Origin: Bacteroidaceae bacterium
GTDB lineage: Bacteria > Bacteroidota > Bacteroidia > Bacteroidales > Bacteroidaceae
Assembly (NCBI GenBank): GCA_024684455.1
Contig: JAIKWU010000037.1
Coordinates: 1-32,721 of the forward strand
Length of the DNA stretch: 32,721 nucleotides
Direction: 5' to 3'
Below the pieces are notes generated by a model. It worked only from the letters and a program-made list of their open reading frames with translations. It was not told the DNA's origin and did no database searches. Both the position numbers and the translations under genes were made by a program. This document shows positions 1 to 7,485 of the stretch, in pieces (the first letter of the stretch is position 1; each line of letters starts with the position of its first letter).

Positions 1-33
1 ACCATCGTTCAAGATACATTCAAACTTCGCCAT
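1..33 (-). CDS. Possible 5' end of a gene leaving the window (partial)
   Basis: Reading leftward from an ATG at 31-33 there is an open frame to the window edge giving MAKFECILNDG. Eleven codons are too few to prove a gene. The start MAKFEC resembles what I recall of the small Bacteroidetes/Firmicutes DUF6054 family, but that is memory of a short string and not a domain match. It lies just downstream of the terminator of the small RNA on the same strand, so it would need its own promoter; I see no clear TAnnTTTG box in the 70 bp before it. Treat as tentative. Confidence 0.3.
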   Translation of the reverse strand, partial: MAKFECILNDG

Positions 34-104
34 ACATATAATCTATTTGTTCCAGTTCCTCCCCAAACCAGAAGTGAATAAATAAGAGGATGATGTATAT
101 ACAC

Positions 105-142
105 AAAAAAAGCGTGGGAGTTCTACTGTTGCTCGTCCCACG
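105..142 (-). terminator. Intrinsic terminator of the small RNA
   Basis: Stem arms CGTGGGA (113-119) and TCCCACG (136-142) enclose a 16-nt loop. On the minus strand the stem is followed by seven U (105-111). This fixes the direction of the small RNA as leftward. Confidence 0.8.
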
Positions 143-375
143 TTCAAAGGCTCTGGCATCGCCCAATAGTCAAAACGAGACAACGCCGAAGCCCACGCCG
201 ATATGCATAAAAAGAAAATACATATCTAATGGGCGTTCTTCGTTGCTTTGATGTTTGACTATTGTTCTTAAACTGCCAGATTCTTGAACGTCAAGCACAA
301 AGCGTCAAGTAACGCCTTTCCTATATATAAGGTTCTCATCCCTCACCCACCCAAAAGCGGGCTTCGGCATGATGA
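105..375 (-). ncRNA. Structured small RNA, possibly 6S-like
   Basis: No protein frame fits, but the strand shows a complete RNA gene: a Bacteroidetes promoter (382-413), a long rod-like hairpin and a terminator (105-142). The rod has paired arms CGTTCAA 141-147 with TTGAACG 284-290, TCTGGCA 152-158 with TGCCAGA 274-280, AATAGTCAAA 165-174 with TTTGACTATT 254-263, GCCCA with TGGGC (about 191-195 and 230-234), and a tip GATATG 200-205 with CATATC 221-226. An internal loop interrupts the rod between the second and third arms. A smaller 5' hairpin (GTTCATC with GATGAGAAC) lies near 329-378. A long hairpin with an internal bubble, own promoter and terminator is the architecture of 6S RNA, which binds RNA polymerase; in Bacteroidales the candidate class 'Bacteroidales-1' should be tested first. 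The tmRNA, SRP and RNase P signatures are absent. The RNA gene is well supported; its class is an inference. Confidence 0.62.
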
Positions 376-381
376 ACGATG

Positions 382-413
382 CAAAGTTATGAAATTATTT
401 ATTAAAGCGCAAA
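382..413 (-). promoter_or_regulatory. Bacteroidetes-type promoter of the small RNA
   Basis: On the minus strand TTTG (410-413), a 20-bp spacer and TAACTTTG (382-389) match the Bacteroidetes -33/-7 consensus. Transcription would begin near 375, which places the whole hairpin and terminator in the transcript. Confidence 0.65.
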
Positions 414-637
414 ATGTTTGAAGAAAATTTTTCTGTCATGCGGTTTGTAGCACTTAGCCGAAGTTGTTAATTTGAATGGCAATAGAGGGGAAGAATCTGT
501 GGCGCAGTGTGAAAAAATCCATACTACGCCACGGATTTTTCAATACTTTGACATGGGTGTCAGAGTTCTGCAGCGTGGCGGTGGGAGCGGCACTGAACGG
601 TAGATGCGGTAATGCGAGCAACATGTCTGCCATGCGT
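414..637. other. Non-coding stretch with an inverted repeat
   Basis: No convincing gene lies between the small RNA promoter and the terminator of the MFS gene. Short frames exist on both strands (for example 454-675, minus) but have no start signal or recognisable domain. A near-perfect inverted repeat, TGAAAAAATCC (510-520) with GGATTTTTCA (533-542), sits inside a second pair, GTGGCG (about 500-505) with CGCCAC (about 527-532). The string AGCACTTAGC at 449-458 matches half of the 22-bp palindromes at 14208-14317, perhaps by chance. Confidence 0.4.
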
Positions 638-680
638 AAAAAAAAAGGAATGCAACCGGAAGATTCCGGCTGCATTCCTT
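638..680 (-). terminator. Terminator after the MFS transporter gene
   Basis: Arms of 15 nt at 647-661 and 664-678 (GGAATGCA and TGCATTCC at the base, CCGGAA near the tip) form a strong hairpin. Nine A at 638-646 give a U-run on the minus strand just after it. It ends 29 bp beyond the transporter stop codon. Confidence 0.85.
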
Positions 681-708
681 ACGAACGGACGGTGAGATGC
701 ACTCGCGC

Positions 709-2187
709 TTATTCCACAATAACGGGCTTGTACTTGGGCACAAGCATCTTCATAATCATCCAACCGACGAGGTAGGCGACAGCACAGATGCAGAAGATGA
801 TGAAATAGCCAGCAGGTTTGCCTTCAAAACCGGCAAAGGTGAAGTCGCTGCCCATCTGCTCAGCATAGGTGAAGAGGGCGCCTGCTCGTTTCTGCAGGAT
901 GTAGGAGCCGATGCCGCCAGCCATGCCACCGATGCCAGTGATAGTGGCTATAGCAGACTTGGGGAACATGTCGCCAATGGTGGAGAAGATGTTGGCCGAC
1001 CACGACTGGTGGGCTGCTCCAGCGATACCGATGATAATGATGGGGAACCAGGGAGAGATACTGCCAAGGGGTTGGGCGACGAGCACGAGCAGGGGGAAGA
1101 AGGCGAAGATAAGCATGGCTTTCATGCGACCTGCGTAGGGGTTCATGCCGTGGTTGATGAAAACGGTGGGCAGTTTTCCGCCGAGTATGCTGAGCATGGT
1201 GATGAGGTAGAGAATGAAGATGAGTACCATACCTTCGGTGTCGGTAGGGTTGATGTCGAATTGTGACTTGAGGTAGGCTGGTGTCCAGAAGAGGAAGAAC
1301 CACCACACGCCATCGGTCATGAATTTACCGACAATGAACGACCATGTCTGCCTAAAGGTGAAGCAGCGGAGGAAACTGATTTGCGGGCCGTCATCGTTAG
1401 CATCCTTCGGGTCGCCGTCGGTATCAGCATCCTGCTTGATGTAAGTGAGTTCGACGCCATTGACGCGCTTGCTTTCCTCGGGTTTGTTGTAGAGGAATAT
1501 CCAAAAGGCCATCCAGACATAGCCGAGGGCACCGATGACGATGAAGGCCATCTCCCAGCCCCAGAGTTTGGCGAGAACAGGAATCGTGAAAGGAGCGATG
1601 AGGGCACCGACACTGGCTCCGCTGTTGAAGATGGCGGTAGCAAAGGCGCGGTCTTTCTTGGGGAAGTATTCGGCTGTTACCTTGATGGCTGCGGGAAAGT
1701 TGCCTGCCTCGCCGAGTGCAAGGATGCAACGTGCTCCGAGAAAGAGCCACACGCTGGTAGTCGAGATGATCAGGGCAGCGTCCATTCCTCCAGAGGCCTT
1801 GAAGTCACGGATAGCATCAAGTGCTCCTGCAAACGATCCTGTCCACGTACCAATTTCAAGTCCTGCCGTCAAGATGCCGCAGAAGGCATGGAGCACGGCT
1901 CCGGTACTCCAAATGAAAATGGACCACAGGTAGCCTTTCTTCGTGCCCATCCAGTCAATGAACTTACCGGCAAAAAGCATACAGATAGCGTAGAAGATGG
2001 AGAAGACGGCTGTAATGTTACCGTAGTTCTCGTCGCTCCACCCGAACTCTTCCTGAATGCCGCCTGTGCCTGGATAGGTAAGCGACAAGACCTGACGGTC
2101 AAGGTAGTTGATGGTTGTTGCAAAGAACAACATCGCACAAATCACCCAGCGGTAATTTGTCATTTTGTTTGTCTGTAATGAACTCAT
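709..2187 (-). CDS. MFS transporter, ACS (hexuronate/anion symporter) type
   Basis: A 492-residue polytopic inner-membrane protein with about twelve hydrophobic segments. The first helix carries NYLDRQVLS (about residues 23-31), the hallmark of the anion:cation symporter group that includes ExuT and GudP, which bring hexuronates or sugar acids into the cell with protons or sodium. LGEAGNFPAAIK (about 157-168) is the matching signature in helix 5. Two loops are longer than usual: a segment near 103-140 between helices, and an acidic loop near 246-270 (DADTDGDPKDANDDG) in the cytoplasmic centre. The substrate cannot be fixed from sequence; no uronate catabolic gene is nearby. The first ATG at 2187 is used; a second in-frame ATG at 2163 directly precedes the first helix and could be the true start. 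It follows folB by 71 bp on the same strand and ends at a strong terminator, so it may be last in the nrdJ-folB unit. Confidence 0.85.
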   Translation of the reverse strand: MSSLQTNKMTNYRWVICAMLFFATTINYLDRQVLSLTYPGTGGIQEEFGWSDENYGNITAVFSIFYAICMLFAGKFIDWMGTKKGYLWSIFIWSTGAVLHAFCGILTAGLEIGTWTGSFAGALDAIRDFKASGGMDAALIISTTSVWLFLGARCILALGEAGNFPAAIKVTAEYFPKKDRAFATAIFNSGASVGALIAPFTIPVLAKLWGWEMAFIVIGALGYVWMAFWIFLYNKPEESKRVNGVELTYIKQDADTDGDPKDANDDGPQISFLRCFTFRQTWSFIVGKFMTDGVWWFFLFWTPAYLKSQFDINPTDTEGMVLIFILYLITMLSILGGKLPTVFINHGMNPYAGRMKAMLIFAFFPLLVLVAQPLGSISPWFPIIIIGIAGAAHQSWSANIFSTIGDMFPKSAIATITGIGGMAGGIGSYILQKRAGALFTYAEQMGSDFTFAGFEGKPAGYFIIFCICAVAYLVGWMIMKMLVPKYKPVIVE

Positions 2188-2220
2188 TGTGTATAAGTGA
2201 AAAGTGAAAAATTAAAAAGA
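2188..2220 (-). repeat. Short A-rich tandem repeat before the transporter start
   Basis: On the plus strand the text reads AAGTGAAAAGTGAAAAATT, two near-copies of a short GTGAAAA unit, immediately upstream of the transporter start codon. It resembles other short tandem spacers found just before starts in this window. Confidence 0.4.
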
Positions 2221-2258
2221 TACAATCCAAGACATCCGTAACATCTGAAGTTAAAAGA

Positions 2259-2633
2259 TTATTGCATCTCCTCGCGAGTCACATATATGGAGACTCCCAT
2301 CCCTGCACAGTCGCAACCAACGACAGGAGGATTCTCTTTTAATAACTGTAGATGCAGGTACTCGATGGACGGGAAGTGGGTGAAGAGGGTCTTGCAGATG
2401 CGTGCAGCAGCGTGTTCAACGAGTTGCGAAGGCGTCTGCATGGTCTGCTTCACTACGTCGTAGATGAGTGCATAGTTGACGGTGCCGGCCAGACGGTCGG
2501 TAAGCATGGCCGCACTAAAGTTGACGCCCACCTCGAGGTTGAGCAGATAAGAAGAACCTACCACGCGCTCTTGGGGTAGAGCACCATGGTAGGCATACAG
2601 ATGAACATCTTTCAAGATGATGGATGTCTTCAT
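2259..2633 (-). CDS. folB: Dihydroneopterin aldolase
   Basis: A 124-residue cytoplasmic enzyme of the tunnelling-fold family. It converts 7,8-dihydroneopterin to 6-hydroxymethyl-dihydropterin and glycolaldehyde in folate synthesis. Visible family features are YHGALPQE (15-22) with the pterin-binding Glu22, TVNYALIYD (51-59) with Tyr54, Glu73 in LVEHAA, and the catalytic lysine Lys99 in LLKENPP. The frame is open ten codons further upstream, but I take the ATG at 2633 because it sits 5 bp after the nrdJ stop codon and begins the family's usual MKTSIILKD strand; the longer form would overlap nrdJ. Coupling to a ribonucleotide reductase makes metabolic sense, since both feed DNA precursor supply (folate for thymidylate), but this is inference. 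Confidence 0.93.
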   Translation of the reverse strand: MKTSIILKDVHLYAYHGALPQERVVGSSYLLNLEVGVNFSAAMLTDRLAGTVNYALIYDVVKQTMQTPSQLVEHAAARICKTLFTHFPSIEYLHLQLLKENPPVVGCDCAGMGVSIYVTREEMQ

Positions 2634-2638
2634 ATTTT

Positions 2639-5182
2639 TTATCCGCAACGGCTTGCACCGCAATGTTTACAGATGAGACAGCCTTCCTGATAGACAAGCG
2701 TTTCCTGTCCGCACTGGGGGCACTTCTGGCCTTTGGCCTCGGTGCCGTCTTGCACGTATTTCTTCAGTGCACGCTCAACACCGTTCTTCCACGTGTTAAT
2801 GCTCTCGCTCTCAAGTTGGAGCGATGACACAAGTTTCAGCACATTGGTCAGCGGCATACGATAACGCAACACGCCGGAGATGAGTTTGGCATAGTTCCAG
2901 TACTCCTTGTTGAACTTCTCGCTGAGACCCTCGATGGTGGTCTTGTAACCACGACGGTTGACAAACTGGAAGTCATAGCGCTTCTGACCATTATCGTCGA
3001 TGTTCTTGATGATATAGCCTTTCGACACGGTCTTCGGCAGTGCCAGACCGTCCTCGTCGTCAAGCACGCCCGTAAAGATTTCGTAAGGATAGCCGTCGAG
3101 CAGTCCGACAAAAGCCACCCACTTCTCCTTGTTGTTCTGAAAACGGACGACATCGCATTCGAGGCTCTTCGGACGCACCTCTGTCACTTCGGGTGGATCG
3201 CAGTGGCACTCTTTTTCCTTCTTGTCGTCCTTCTTGGTAGAAATCAGCACACCGGCACGCGAACCGTCGCGATAGACCGTACAGCCTTTACAGCCGCACT
3301 TCCATGCCTCCATGTAGAGTTCGCCAACAAGTTCTTCAGTCACATTGTTAGGCAGATTGATGGTCACACTGATGCTGTGGTCCACCCACTTCTGAATGTC
3401 GCCCTGCATCTTCACTTTCTCGTGCCAATCAACATCGTTGGCCGTAGCCTTGTAGTAGGGCGACTTGCGTACCAGTTCGTCAATTTCCTCTTGAGAGTAG
3501 CGTTTCTCAGTATCAATGCCGTTCACCTGCATCCATGACAGAAACTTCGGATGATAGACGATGTACTCTTCAAACGAGTCACCTGTTTCATCAACAAAAT
3601 CCACATGCACATTCGGTTCGTTGGGATTCACCTTACGTCGACGTTTATAGACAGGCATAAAAACTGGCTCGATGCCGCTTGTCGTCTGAGTCATCAGACT
3701 CGTCGTACCCGTCGGTGCAATGGTGAGGCATGCAATGTTGCGACGTCCCACCTTGGTCATCTCCTCATACAGCGCAGGGTCAACACTCTTGATGCGGTTG
3801 ACAAAGGGATTGTTCTTCTCACGTTCAGCATCATAGATGGCAAATGCACCACGCTCTTTCGCCATCTGAACCGATGAGCGGTATGCCTCAACTGCCACGT
3901 TTTTCTGAACCTCTGTAGCAAAATAAGTAGCCTCGGGAGTGCCGTATGTAAGACCCATCGCAGCAATCATGTCACCCTCAGCCGTGATGCCCACACCTGT
4001 ACGACGACCACGTCCGCTTTTGTCATAAATCTTCTGCCAGAGATGACGTTCCGCACCTTTCACCTCATCACTCTCGGGGTCAGATTCCACCTTCTTCATA
4101 ATCAGTTCAATCTTTTCCAGTTCGAGGTCGATGATGTCGTCCATGATGCGCTGCGCCAATCCGACATGTTCACGAAACTTCTTATAGTTAAATGTAGCCT
4201 GCTTCGTAAACGGCTTCTCCACATAACTGTACAAGTTGATGGCCAACAGACGGCAAGAGTCGTAAGGACACAAGGGGATCTCACCGCAGGGGTTTGTAGA
4301 GACAGTCTTATAGCCAAGGTCGGCATAGCAGTCTGGCACCGATTCGCGCAAGATGGTATCCCAAAACAACACACCTGGTTCTGCACTCTTCCACGCATTG
4401 TGGACAATTTTTTTCCATAATTCCGAGGCATCGATTTCCTTTTGTACCAAAGGTTCATTGCTGTCAATCGGATATTTCTGCAAATACTTACGCCCTTCGC
4501 TGGCAGCCTTCATGAACTCATCGTCAATCTTGACAGAGACATTGGCACCCGTAACCTTACCTTCCGTCATCTTGGCATCGATGAACGACTCTGAATCGGG
4601 ATGCTTGATGCTGACAGAGAGCATCAGGGCACCACGACGCCCGTCCTGAGCCACCTCACGGGTAGAGTTGCTATAGCGTTCCATAAACGGCACCAAGCCC
4701 GTAGAAGTCAAGGCTGAATTCTTCACAGGAGATCCCTTCGGGCGGATGTGGCTCAAATCATGCCCCACACCACCACGACGTTTCATCAGTTGTACCTGCT
4801 CCTCGTCAATGCGGATGATGGCGCCATAGGAGTCGGCACTGCCGTCAAGCCCCACCACGAAACAGTTGGAAAGCGATGCCACCTGGAAGTTGTTGCCGAT
4901 TCCTGTCATCGGACTACCCGCAGGCACGATGTACTGAAAATGGTCAAGCAAGTCGAACACCTGCTGTGCCGACATCGGATTAGGATACTTCTGCTCAATA
5001 CGGGCTATCTCATTGGCAATACGCCAGTGCATATCCTCTGGCGATTTCTCGTAAATGTTGCCAAATGAGTCCTTCATGGCATACTTAGTCACCCATACGC
5101 GCGCCGCCAATTCGTCGCCTGCAAAATACTGCAGCGATGCAGCGTACGCTTCGTCGTAGGTGTATGTTCTTTTCTTTTCCAT
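2639..5182 (-). CDS. nrdJ: Adenosylcobalamin-dependent ribonucleotide reductase (class II)
   Basis: An 847-residue enzyme that reduces ribonucleotides to deoxyribonucleotides with a thiyl radical generated from coenzyme B12; it works with or without oxygen. Visible features are SLSNCF (Cys107, one of the redox pair), STNPCGEIPLC (295-305) with the N-x-C-x-E active-site motif (Asn297, Cys299, Glu301), and the family block CLTIAPTGTTSLMTQ in the second half. The C-terminus is a cysteine cluster (CPQCGQE, CLICKHCG, SRCG, about 821-847), which in this family forms a zinc-ribbon-like tail that shuttles electrons from thioredoxin. Length is normal. The start ATG at 5182 follows an A/T-rich leader and a good promoter (5278-5308). 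I see no cobalamin riboswitch in the 333-bp upstream gap. folB follows after 5 bp. Confidence 0.95.
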   Translation of the reverse strand: MEKKRTYTYDEAYAASLQYFAGDELAARVWVTKYAMKDSFGNIYEKSPEDMHWRIANEIARIEQKYPNPMSAQQVFDLLDHFQYIVPAGSPMTGIGNNFQVASLSNCFVVGLDGSADSYGAIIRIDEEQVQLMKRRGGVGHDLSHIRPKGSPVKNSALTSTGLVPFMERYSNSTREVAQDGRRGALMLSVSIKHPDSESFIDAKMTEGKVTGANVSVKIDDEFMKAASEGRKYLQKYPIDSNEPLVQKEIDASELWKKIVHNAWKSAEPGVLFWDTILRESVPDCYADLGYKTVSTNPCGEIPLCPYDSCRLLAINLYSYVEKPFTKQATFNYKKFREHVGLAQRIMDDIIDLELEKIELIMKKVESDPESDEVKGAERHLWQKIYDKSGRGRRTGVGITAEGDMIAAMGLTYGTPEATYFATEVQKNVAVEAYRSSVQMAKERGAFAIYDAEREKNNPFVNRIKSVDPALYEEMTKVGRRNIACLTIAPTGTTSLMTQTTSGIEPVFMPVYKRRRKVNPNEPNVHVDFVDETGDSFEEYIVYHPKFLSWMQVNGIDTEKRYSQEEIDELVRKSPYYKATANDVDWHEKVKMQGDIQKWVDHSISVTINLPNNVTEELVGELYMEAWKCGCKGCTVYRDGSRAGVLISTKKDDKKEKECHCDPPEVTEVRPKSLECDVVRFQNNKEKWVAFVGLLDGYPYEIFTGVLDDEDGLALPKTVSKGYIIKNIDDNGQKRYDFQFVNRRGYKTTIEGLSEKFNKEYWNYAKLISGVLRYRMPLTNVLKLVSSLQLESESINTWKNGVERALKKYVQDGTEAKGQKCPQCGQETLVYQEGCLICKHCGASRCG

Positions 5183-5277
5183 TGTGAGATTAGATATTAT
5201 TATAAATGTTTATTTCTTTCTACTGGCAATATCTGCAAAAAAGTCACCCCAAAGACATTTAGGGCACAAACACTTTG

Positions 5278-5308
5278 CAAAATTAGCACACTTTTTCTAA
5301 GAAACAAA
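5278..5308 (-). promoter_or_regulatory. Promoter for nrdJ-folB
   Basis: On the minus strand TTTG (5305-5308), a 19-bp spacer and TAATTTTG (5278-5285) match the Bacteroidetes consensus. The leader to the nrdJ ATG would be about 90 nt. Confidence 0.55.
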
Positions 5309-5451
5309 ATAAATCACAGAAAACTTTTCAACATTTTTACAAGTTTACCATTTCAAAAACTTAATATACACACAACCATATACTTACAAATTCTATACAA
5401 AGAAAAAGTTTACCAAAAAGAAAATAAACATCTAATTTATCAGCAAGATAA

Positions 5452-5483
5452 TTTGCGAAAAAAGACAAAGTTCTGTATCTTTG
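5452..5483 (+). promoter_or_regulatory. Promoter for the nitroreductase gene
   Basis: TTTG (5452-5455), a 20-bp spacer and TATCTTTG (5476-5483) match the Bacteroidetes -33/-7 consensus. The ATG at 5516 lies about 25 nt after the expected start of transcription. Confidence 0.7.
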
Positions 5484-5515
5484 CAAATGAATAGAATACA
5501 ACAACAGAGAAGTTT

Positions 5516-6250
5516 ATGGACATCAAGAACAGAAGAACCATCCGAAAGTATAAAACCGACGATGTGAGTGAAGAACTGCTGAGCAGACTGTTAGACGAAG
5601 CGGCACGTGCTGCCACAATGGGCAACATGCAACTGTACAGTGTCGTCGTTACACGTGACAAGGAGATGAAACATCGGCTCTCGCCTCTCCATTTCAACCA
5701 ACCAATGGTGATGAATGCCCCTGTCGTGCTCACATTCTGTGCTGACTTTCACCGCTTCACCTACTGGTGCCACCAAAGAAATGCAGATGCCGGTTATGAT
5801 AACTTTTTGTCGTTCATCAATGCTGCCAGCGACACGTTGCTATTCACACAGGCATTCACGACACTTGCAGAGACGGAGGGACTCGGTACTTGCTACCTCG
5901 GCACAACAGTTTATCAGCCACAGGGTATCATTGATGTGCTGGGATTACCTCGTCTTGTCTTTCCCATAACAACGATTACGGTTGGCTGGCCTGATGAGAT
6001 GCCAGAACAGACGGACCGTCTGCCGCTCGCAGGTTTGCTGCACAAGGAGAAGTACCATGACTATGTGGCTGACGACATCGACCGCATCTACGCTCTCAAG
6101 GAATCGCTACCAGAGAATCAACACTTCGTTGCCATCAACCAGAAAGAAAACCTCGCGCAAGTCTTCACCGACTGCCGTTACACTCGTCGTGACAACGAAT
6201 TCCTTTCCACAGGTATGCTTGAGGCTCTGAAACAGCAAGGGTTTCTCTGA
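5516..6250 (+). CDS. Nitroreductase-family flavoprotein (NfsA/FRP-like)
   Basis: A 244-residue cytoplasmic protein of the FMN-dependent nitroreductase fold. The N-terminal NRRTIRKYKTDDV (5-17) is the usual flavin-phosphate-binding RRSxRxF-type motif, followed by LLDEAARAATMGNMQLYSVVV. The middle GLGTCYLGTTVYQPQGIIDVLGLP (about 122-145) is the conserved Gly-rich block, and TVGWPDE (about 156-162) matches the family's VGxP turn. The length and the extended C-terminus suit the NfsA/FRP branch, which uses NAD(P)H to reduce quinones, nitroaromatics or flavins. The real substrate is not visible. A single-gene unit with its own promoter, converging on the minus-strand gene at 6280 with only 29 bp between them and no obvious terminator. 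Confidence 0.88.
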   Translation: MDIKNRRTIRKYKTDDVSEELLSRLLDEAARAATMGNMQLYSVVVTRDKEMKHRLSPLHFNQPMVMNAPVVLTFCADFHRFTYWCHQRNADAGYDNFLSFINAASDTLLFTQAFTTLAETEGLGTCYLGTTVYQPQGIIDVLGLPRLVFPITTITVGWPDEMPEQTDRLPLAGLLHKEKYHDYVADDIDRIYALKESLPENQHFVAINQKENLAQVFTDCRYTRRDNEFLSTGMLEALKQQGFL

Positions 6251-6279
6251 TGGCAAGACAGAGGTAGAAATTAAGTCAT

Positions 6280-7482
6280 TCAGAAGTTAAAGAAGGTGTC
6301 GAGAGTTTCACGGCAGCGACCTGGCAATAGTATGTGGTGATTGCCGATGGGACGAGTCAGGAAGTAGGCTGCGTCGGAAGGGTTGTCCAATTGGACGACG
6401 GCTTGTGTGCGGCAGAGGTTGGGACGGTCTTCGCAACGGAGGAGTATGCCTTCGCTGACATAATAGTGGCCGAGGTCGCCAGCAGCCTTAAACAGGGTGA
6501 CAGGCCCTTCGGGCATATAACCGCGTATGCCGACACCGATGCCCGACTCGAAATGTGTATCCAGTTCGAAGCGTTGAAGCATATCGAAGGGTATGGTGCA
6601 ATGAGCCAGCAAGAGTTCGCCACTTTGTGTGTCGATGTGAGCAGGATTGCACTGAAATCCGCTGACGCCAAAGAGGGCCTGTGCGATGGTCATGGAGAGC
6701 ATGGCAGGGATGTCGCCTTCGCAACCAGCCACGATGCCTTCGCTGTTGAGCCGAGCCAGTGCCAGGCAGCCTGTGTTGTGCAGGGCGGTAAGGAGGTCGA
6801 AACAACGGAGGGTGAAGCCTCCGAGAGCATGGACAGAAACGATTTGCTTGAGGGATTCGTAAATGCAGACGGCTCCGTTGAGACTATGGCGAACGGAAGA
6901 TGACGTGGCTTTATCGTTCCACTCCGTTGGTATAGCATCGGATGACTCGGGCATACGGTCGAGCACTTCCTGCAGGTCGATGTCAACTAGTTCGATGCCC
7001 AGACGCTGGCGTACTGCCACTCGGTCCGCTGTGCTGGAGATGAGCCAATCAGAGGGCTGCCCAACTACTCCCAGACGTGTGTGGCTTAAGCGTCGCAGGG
7101 CTTCTCCCACTGTATGGAGCACCTCTATACGGTGGGCGATATAATCGATGCGGCCGTGCAGAATTTCACCTGGAATATCATGCTGACGCAGATAGGAAAG
7201 TATCTCCATCGAGGCAGCGAGTGAATTGCTTTCACCAGACGTAAGCAAATAGAACGGGCGCGACGATTTCTGGCGCAAATCGGCGAGCAGACGGCGGAAT
7301 ACACCTTCTGTGCCGCCTGTACGAACGTAGATGAGGTCGAGGGCATGGGTGCCATAGTCAGCATACTCCTCTCCACGAAAAACATACTCGATGCCAAGAC
7401 TCTGCAAGAAAGCCTTGGTAGCATTATCAACAGCCTGCACATCATGCAGGGGTGACGTGAGTGTATAAATGGCAGTGTTCAT
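6280..7482 (-). CDS. L-fucose-isomerase-like protein (COG2407 type), function unknown
   Basis: A 400-residue protein without signal peptide or membrane segments. The C-terminal half resembles the FucI/AraA-like fold: GIVAGCEGDIPAMLS (249-263) corresponds to the family's acidic metal-binding CEGD motif (254-257), followed by NPAHIDTQSGELLLAHC (279-295) with the conserved HC, and NHHILLPG (381-388) near the end, where fucose isomerases carry an active-site histidine. The N-terminal half is a Rossmann-like region (GVVGQPSDWLIS, 138-149). Relatives interconvert aldoses and ketoses or act in related sugar chemistry, but no substrate can be assigned. It lies 3 bp after the permease gene and is last in a minus-strand unit with an FtsX-like permease and an aminotransferase, neither of which suggests sugar metabolism. 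Confidence 0.65.
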   Translation of the reverse strand: MNTAIYTLTSPLHDVQAVDNATKAFLQSLGIEYVFRGEEYADYGTHALDLIYVRTGGTEGVFRRLLADLRQKSSRPFYLLTSGESNSLAASMEILSYLRQHDIPGEILHGRIDYIAHRIEVLHTVGEALRRLSHTRLGVVGQPSDWLISSTADRVAVRQRLGIELVDIDLQEVLDRMPESSDAIPTEWNDKATSSSVRHSLNGAVCIYESLKQIVSVHALGGFTLRCFDLLTALHNTGCLALARLNSEGIVAGCEGDIPAMLSMTIAQALFGVSGFQCNPAHIDTQSGELLLAHCTIPFDMLQRFELDTHFESGIGVGIRGYMPEGPVTLFKAAGDLGHYYVSEGILLRCEDRPNLCRTQAVVQLDNPSDAAYFLTRPIGNHHILLPGRCRETLDTFFNF

Positions 7483-7485
7483 AAT

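Larger units (their letters stand above)
5183..5515. other. A/T-rich divergent intergenic region
   Basis: This 333-bp gap separates nrdJ (minus) from the nitroreductase (plus). It is much more A/T-rich than the genes and holds one promoter for each side (5278-5308 minus, 5452-5483 plus). The middle is a run of A-rich sequence with no hairpin, riboswitch or small gene that I can support. Confidence 0.6.

Noticed and set aside
105..375. tmRNA, RNase P RNA or SRP RNA
   Set aside because: There is no CCA-ended tRNA-like domain, no RNase P core motifs and no SRP GGAA-type apical loop; the rod with bubble fits 6S better.
476..775. A 99-codon plus-strand open frame
   Set aside because: It runs through the MFS terminator hairpin and into the transporter gene, and has no recognisable domain.
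5183..5515. Cobalamin riboswitch upstream of the B12-dependent reductase
   Set aside because: The region is A/T-rich without the B12-box or long paired core, and the likely leader is only about 90 nt.
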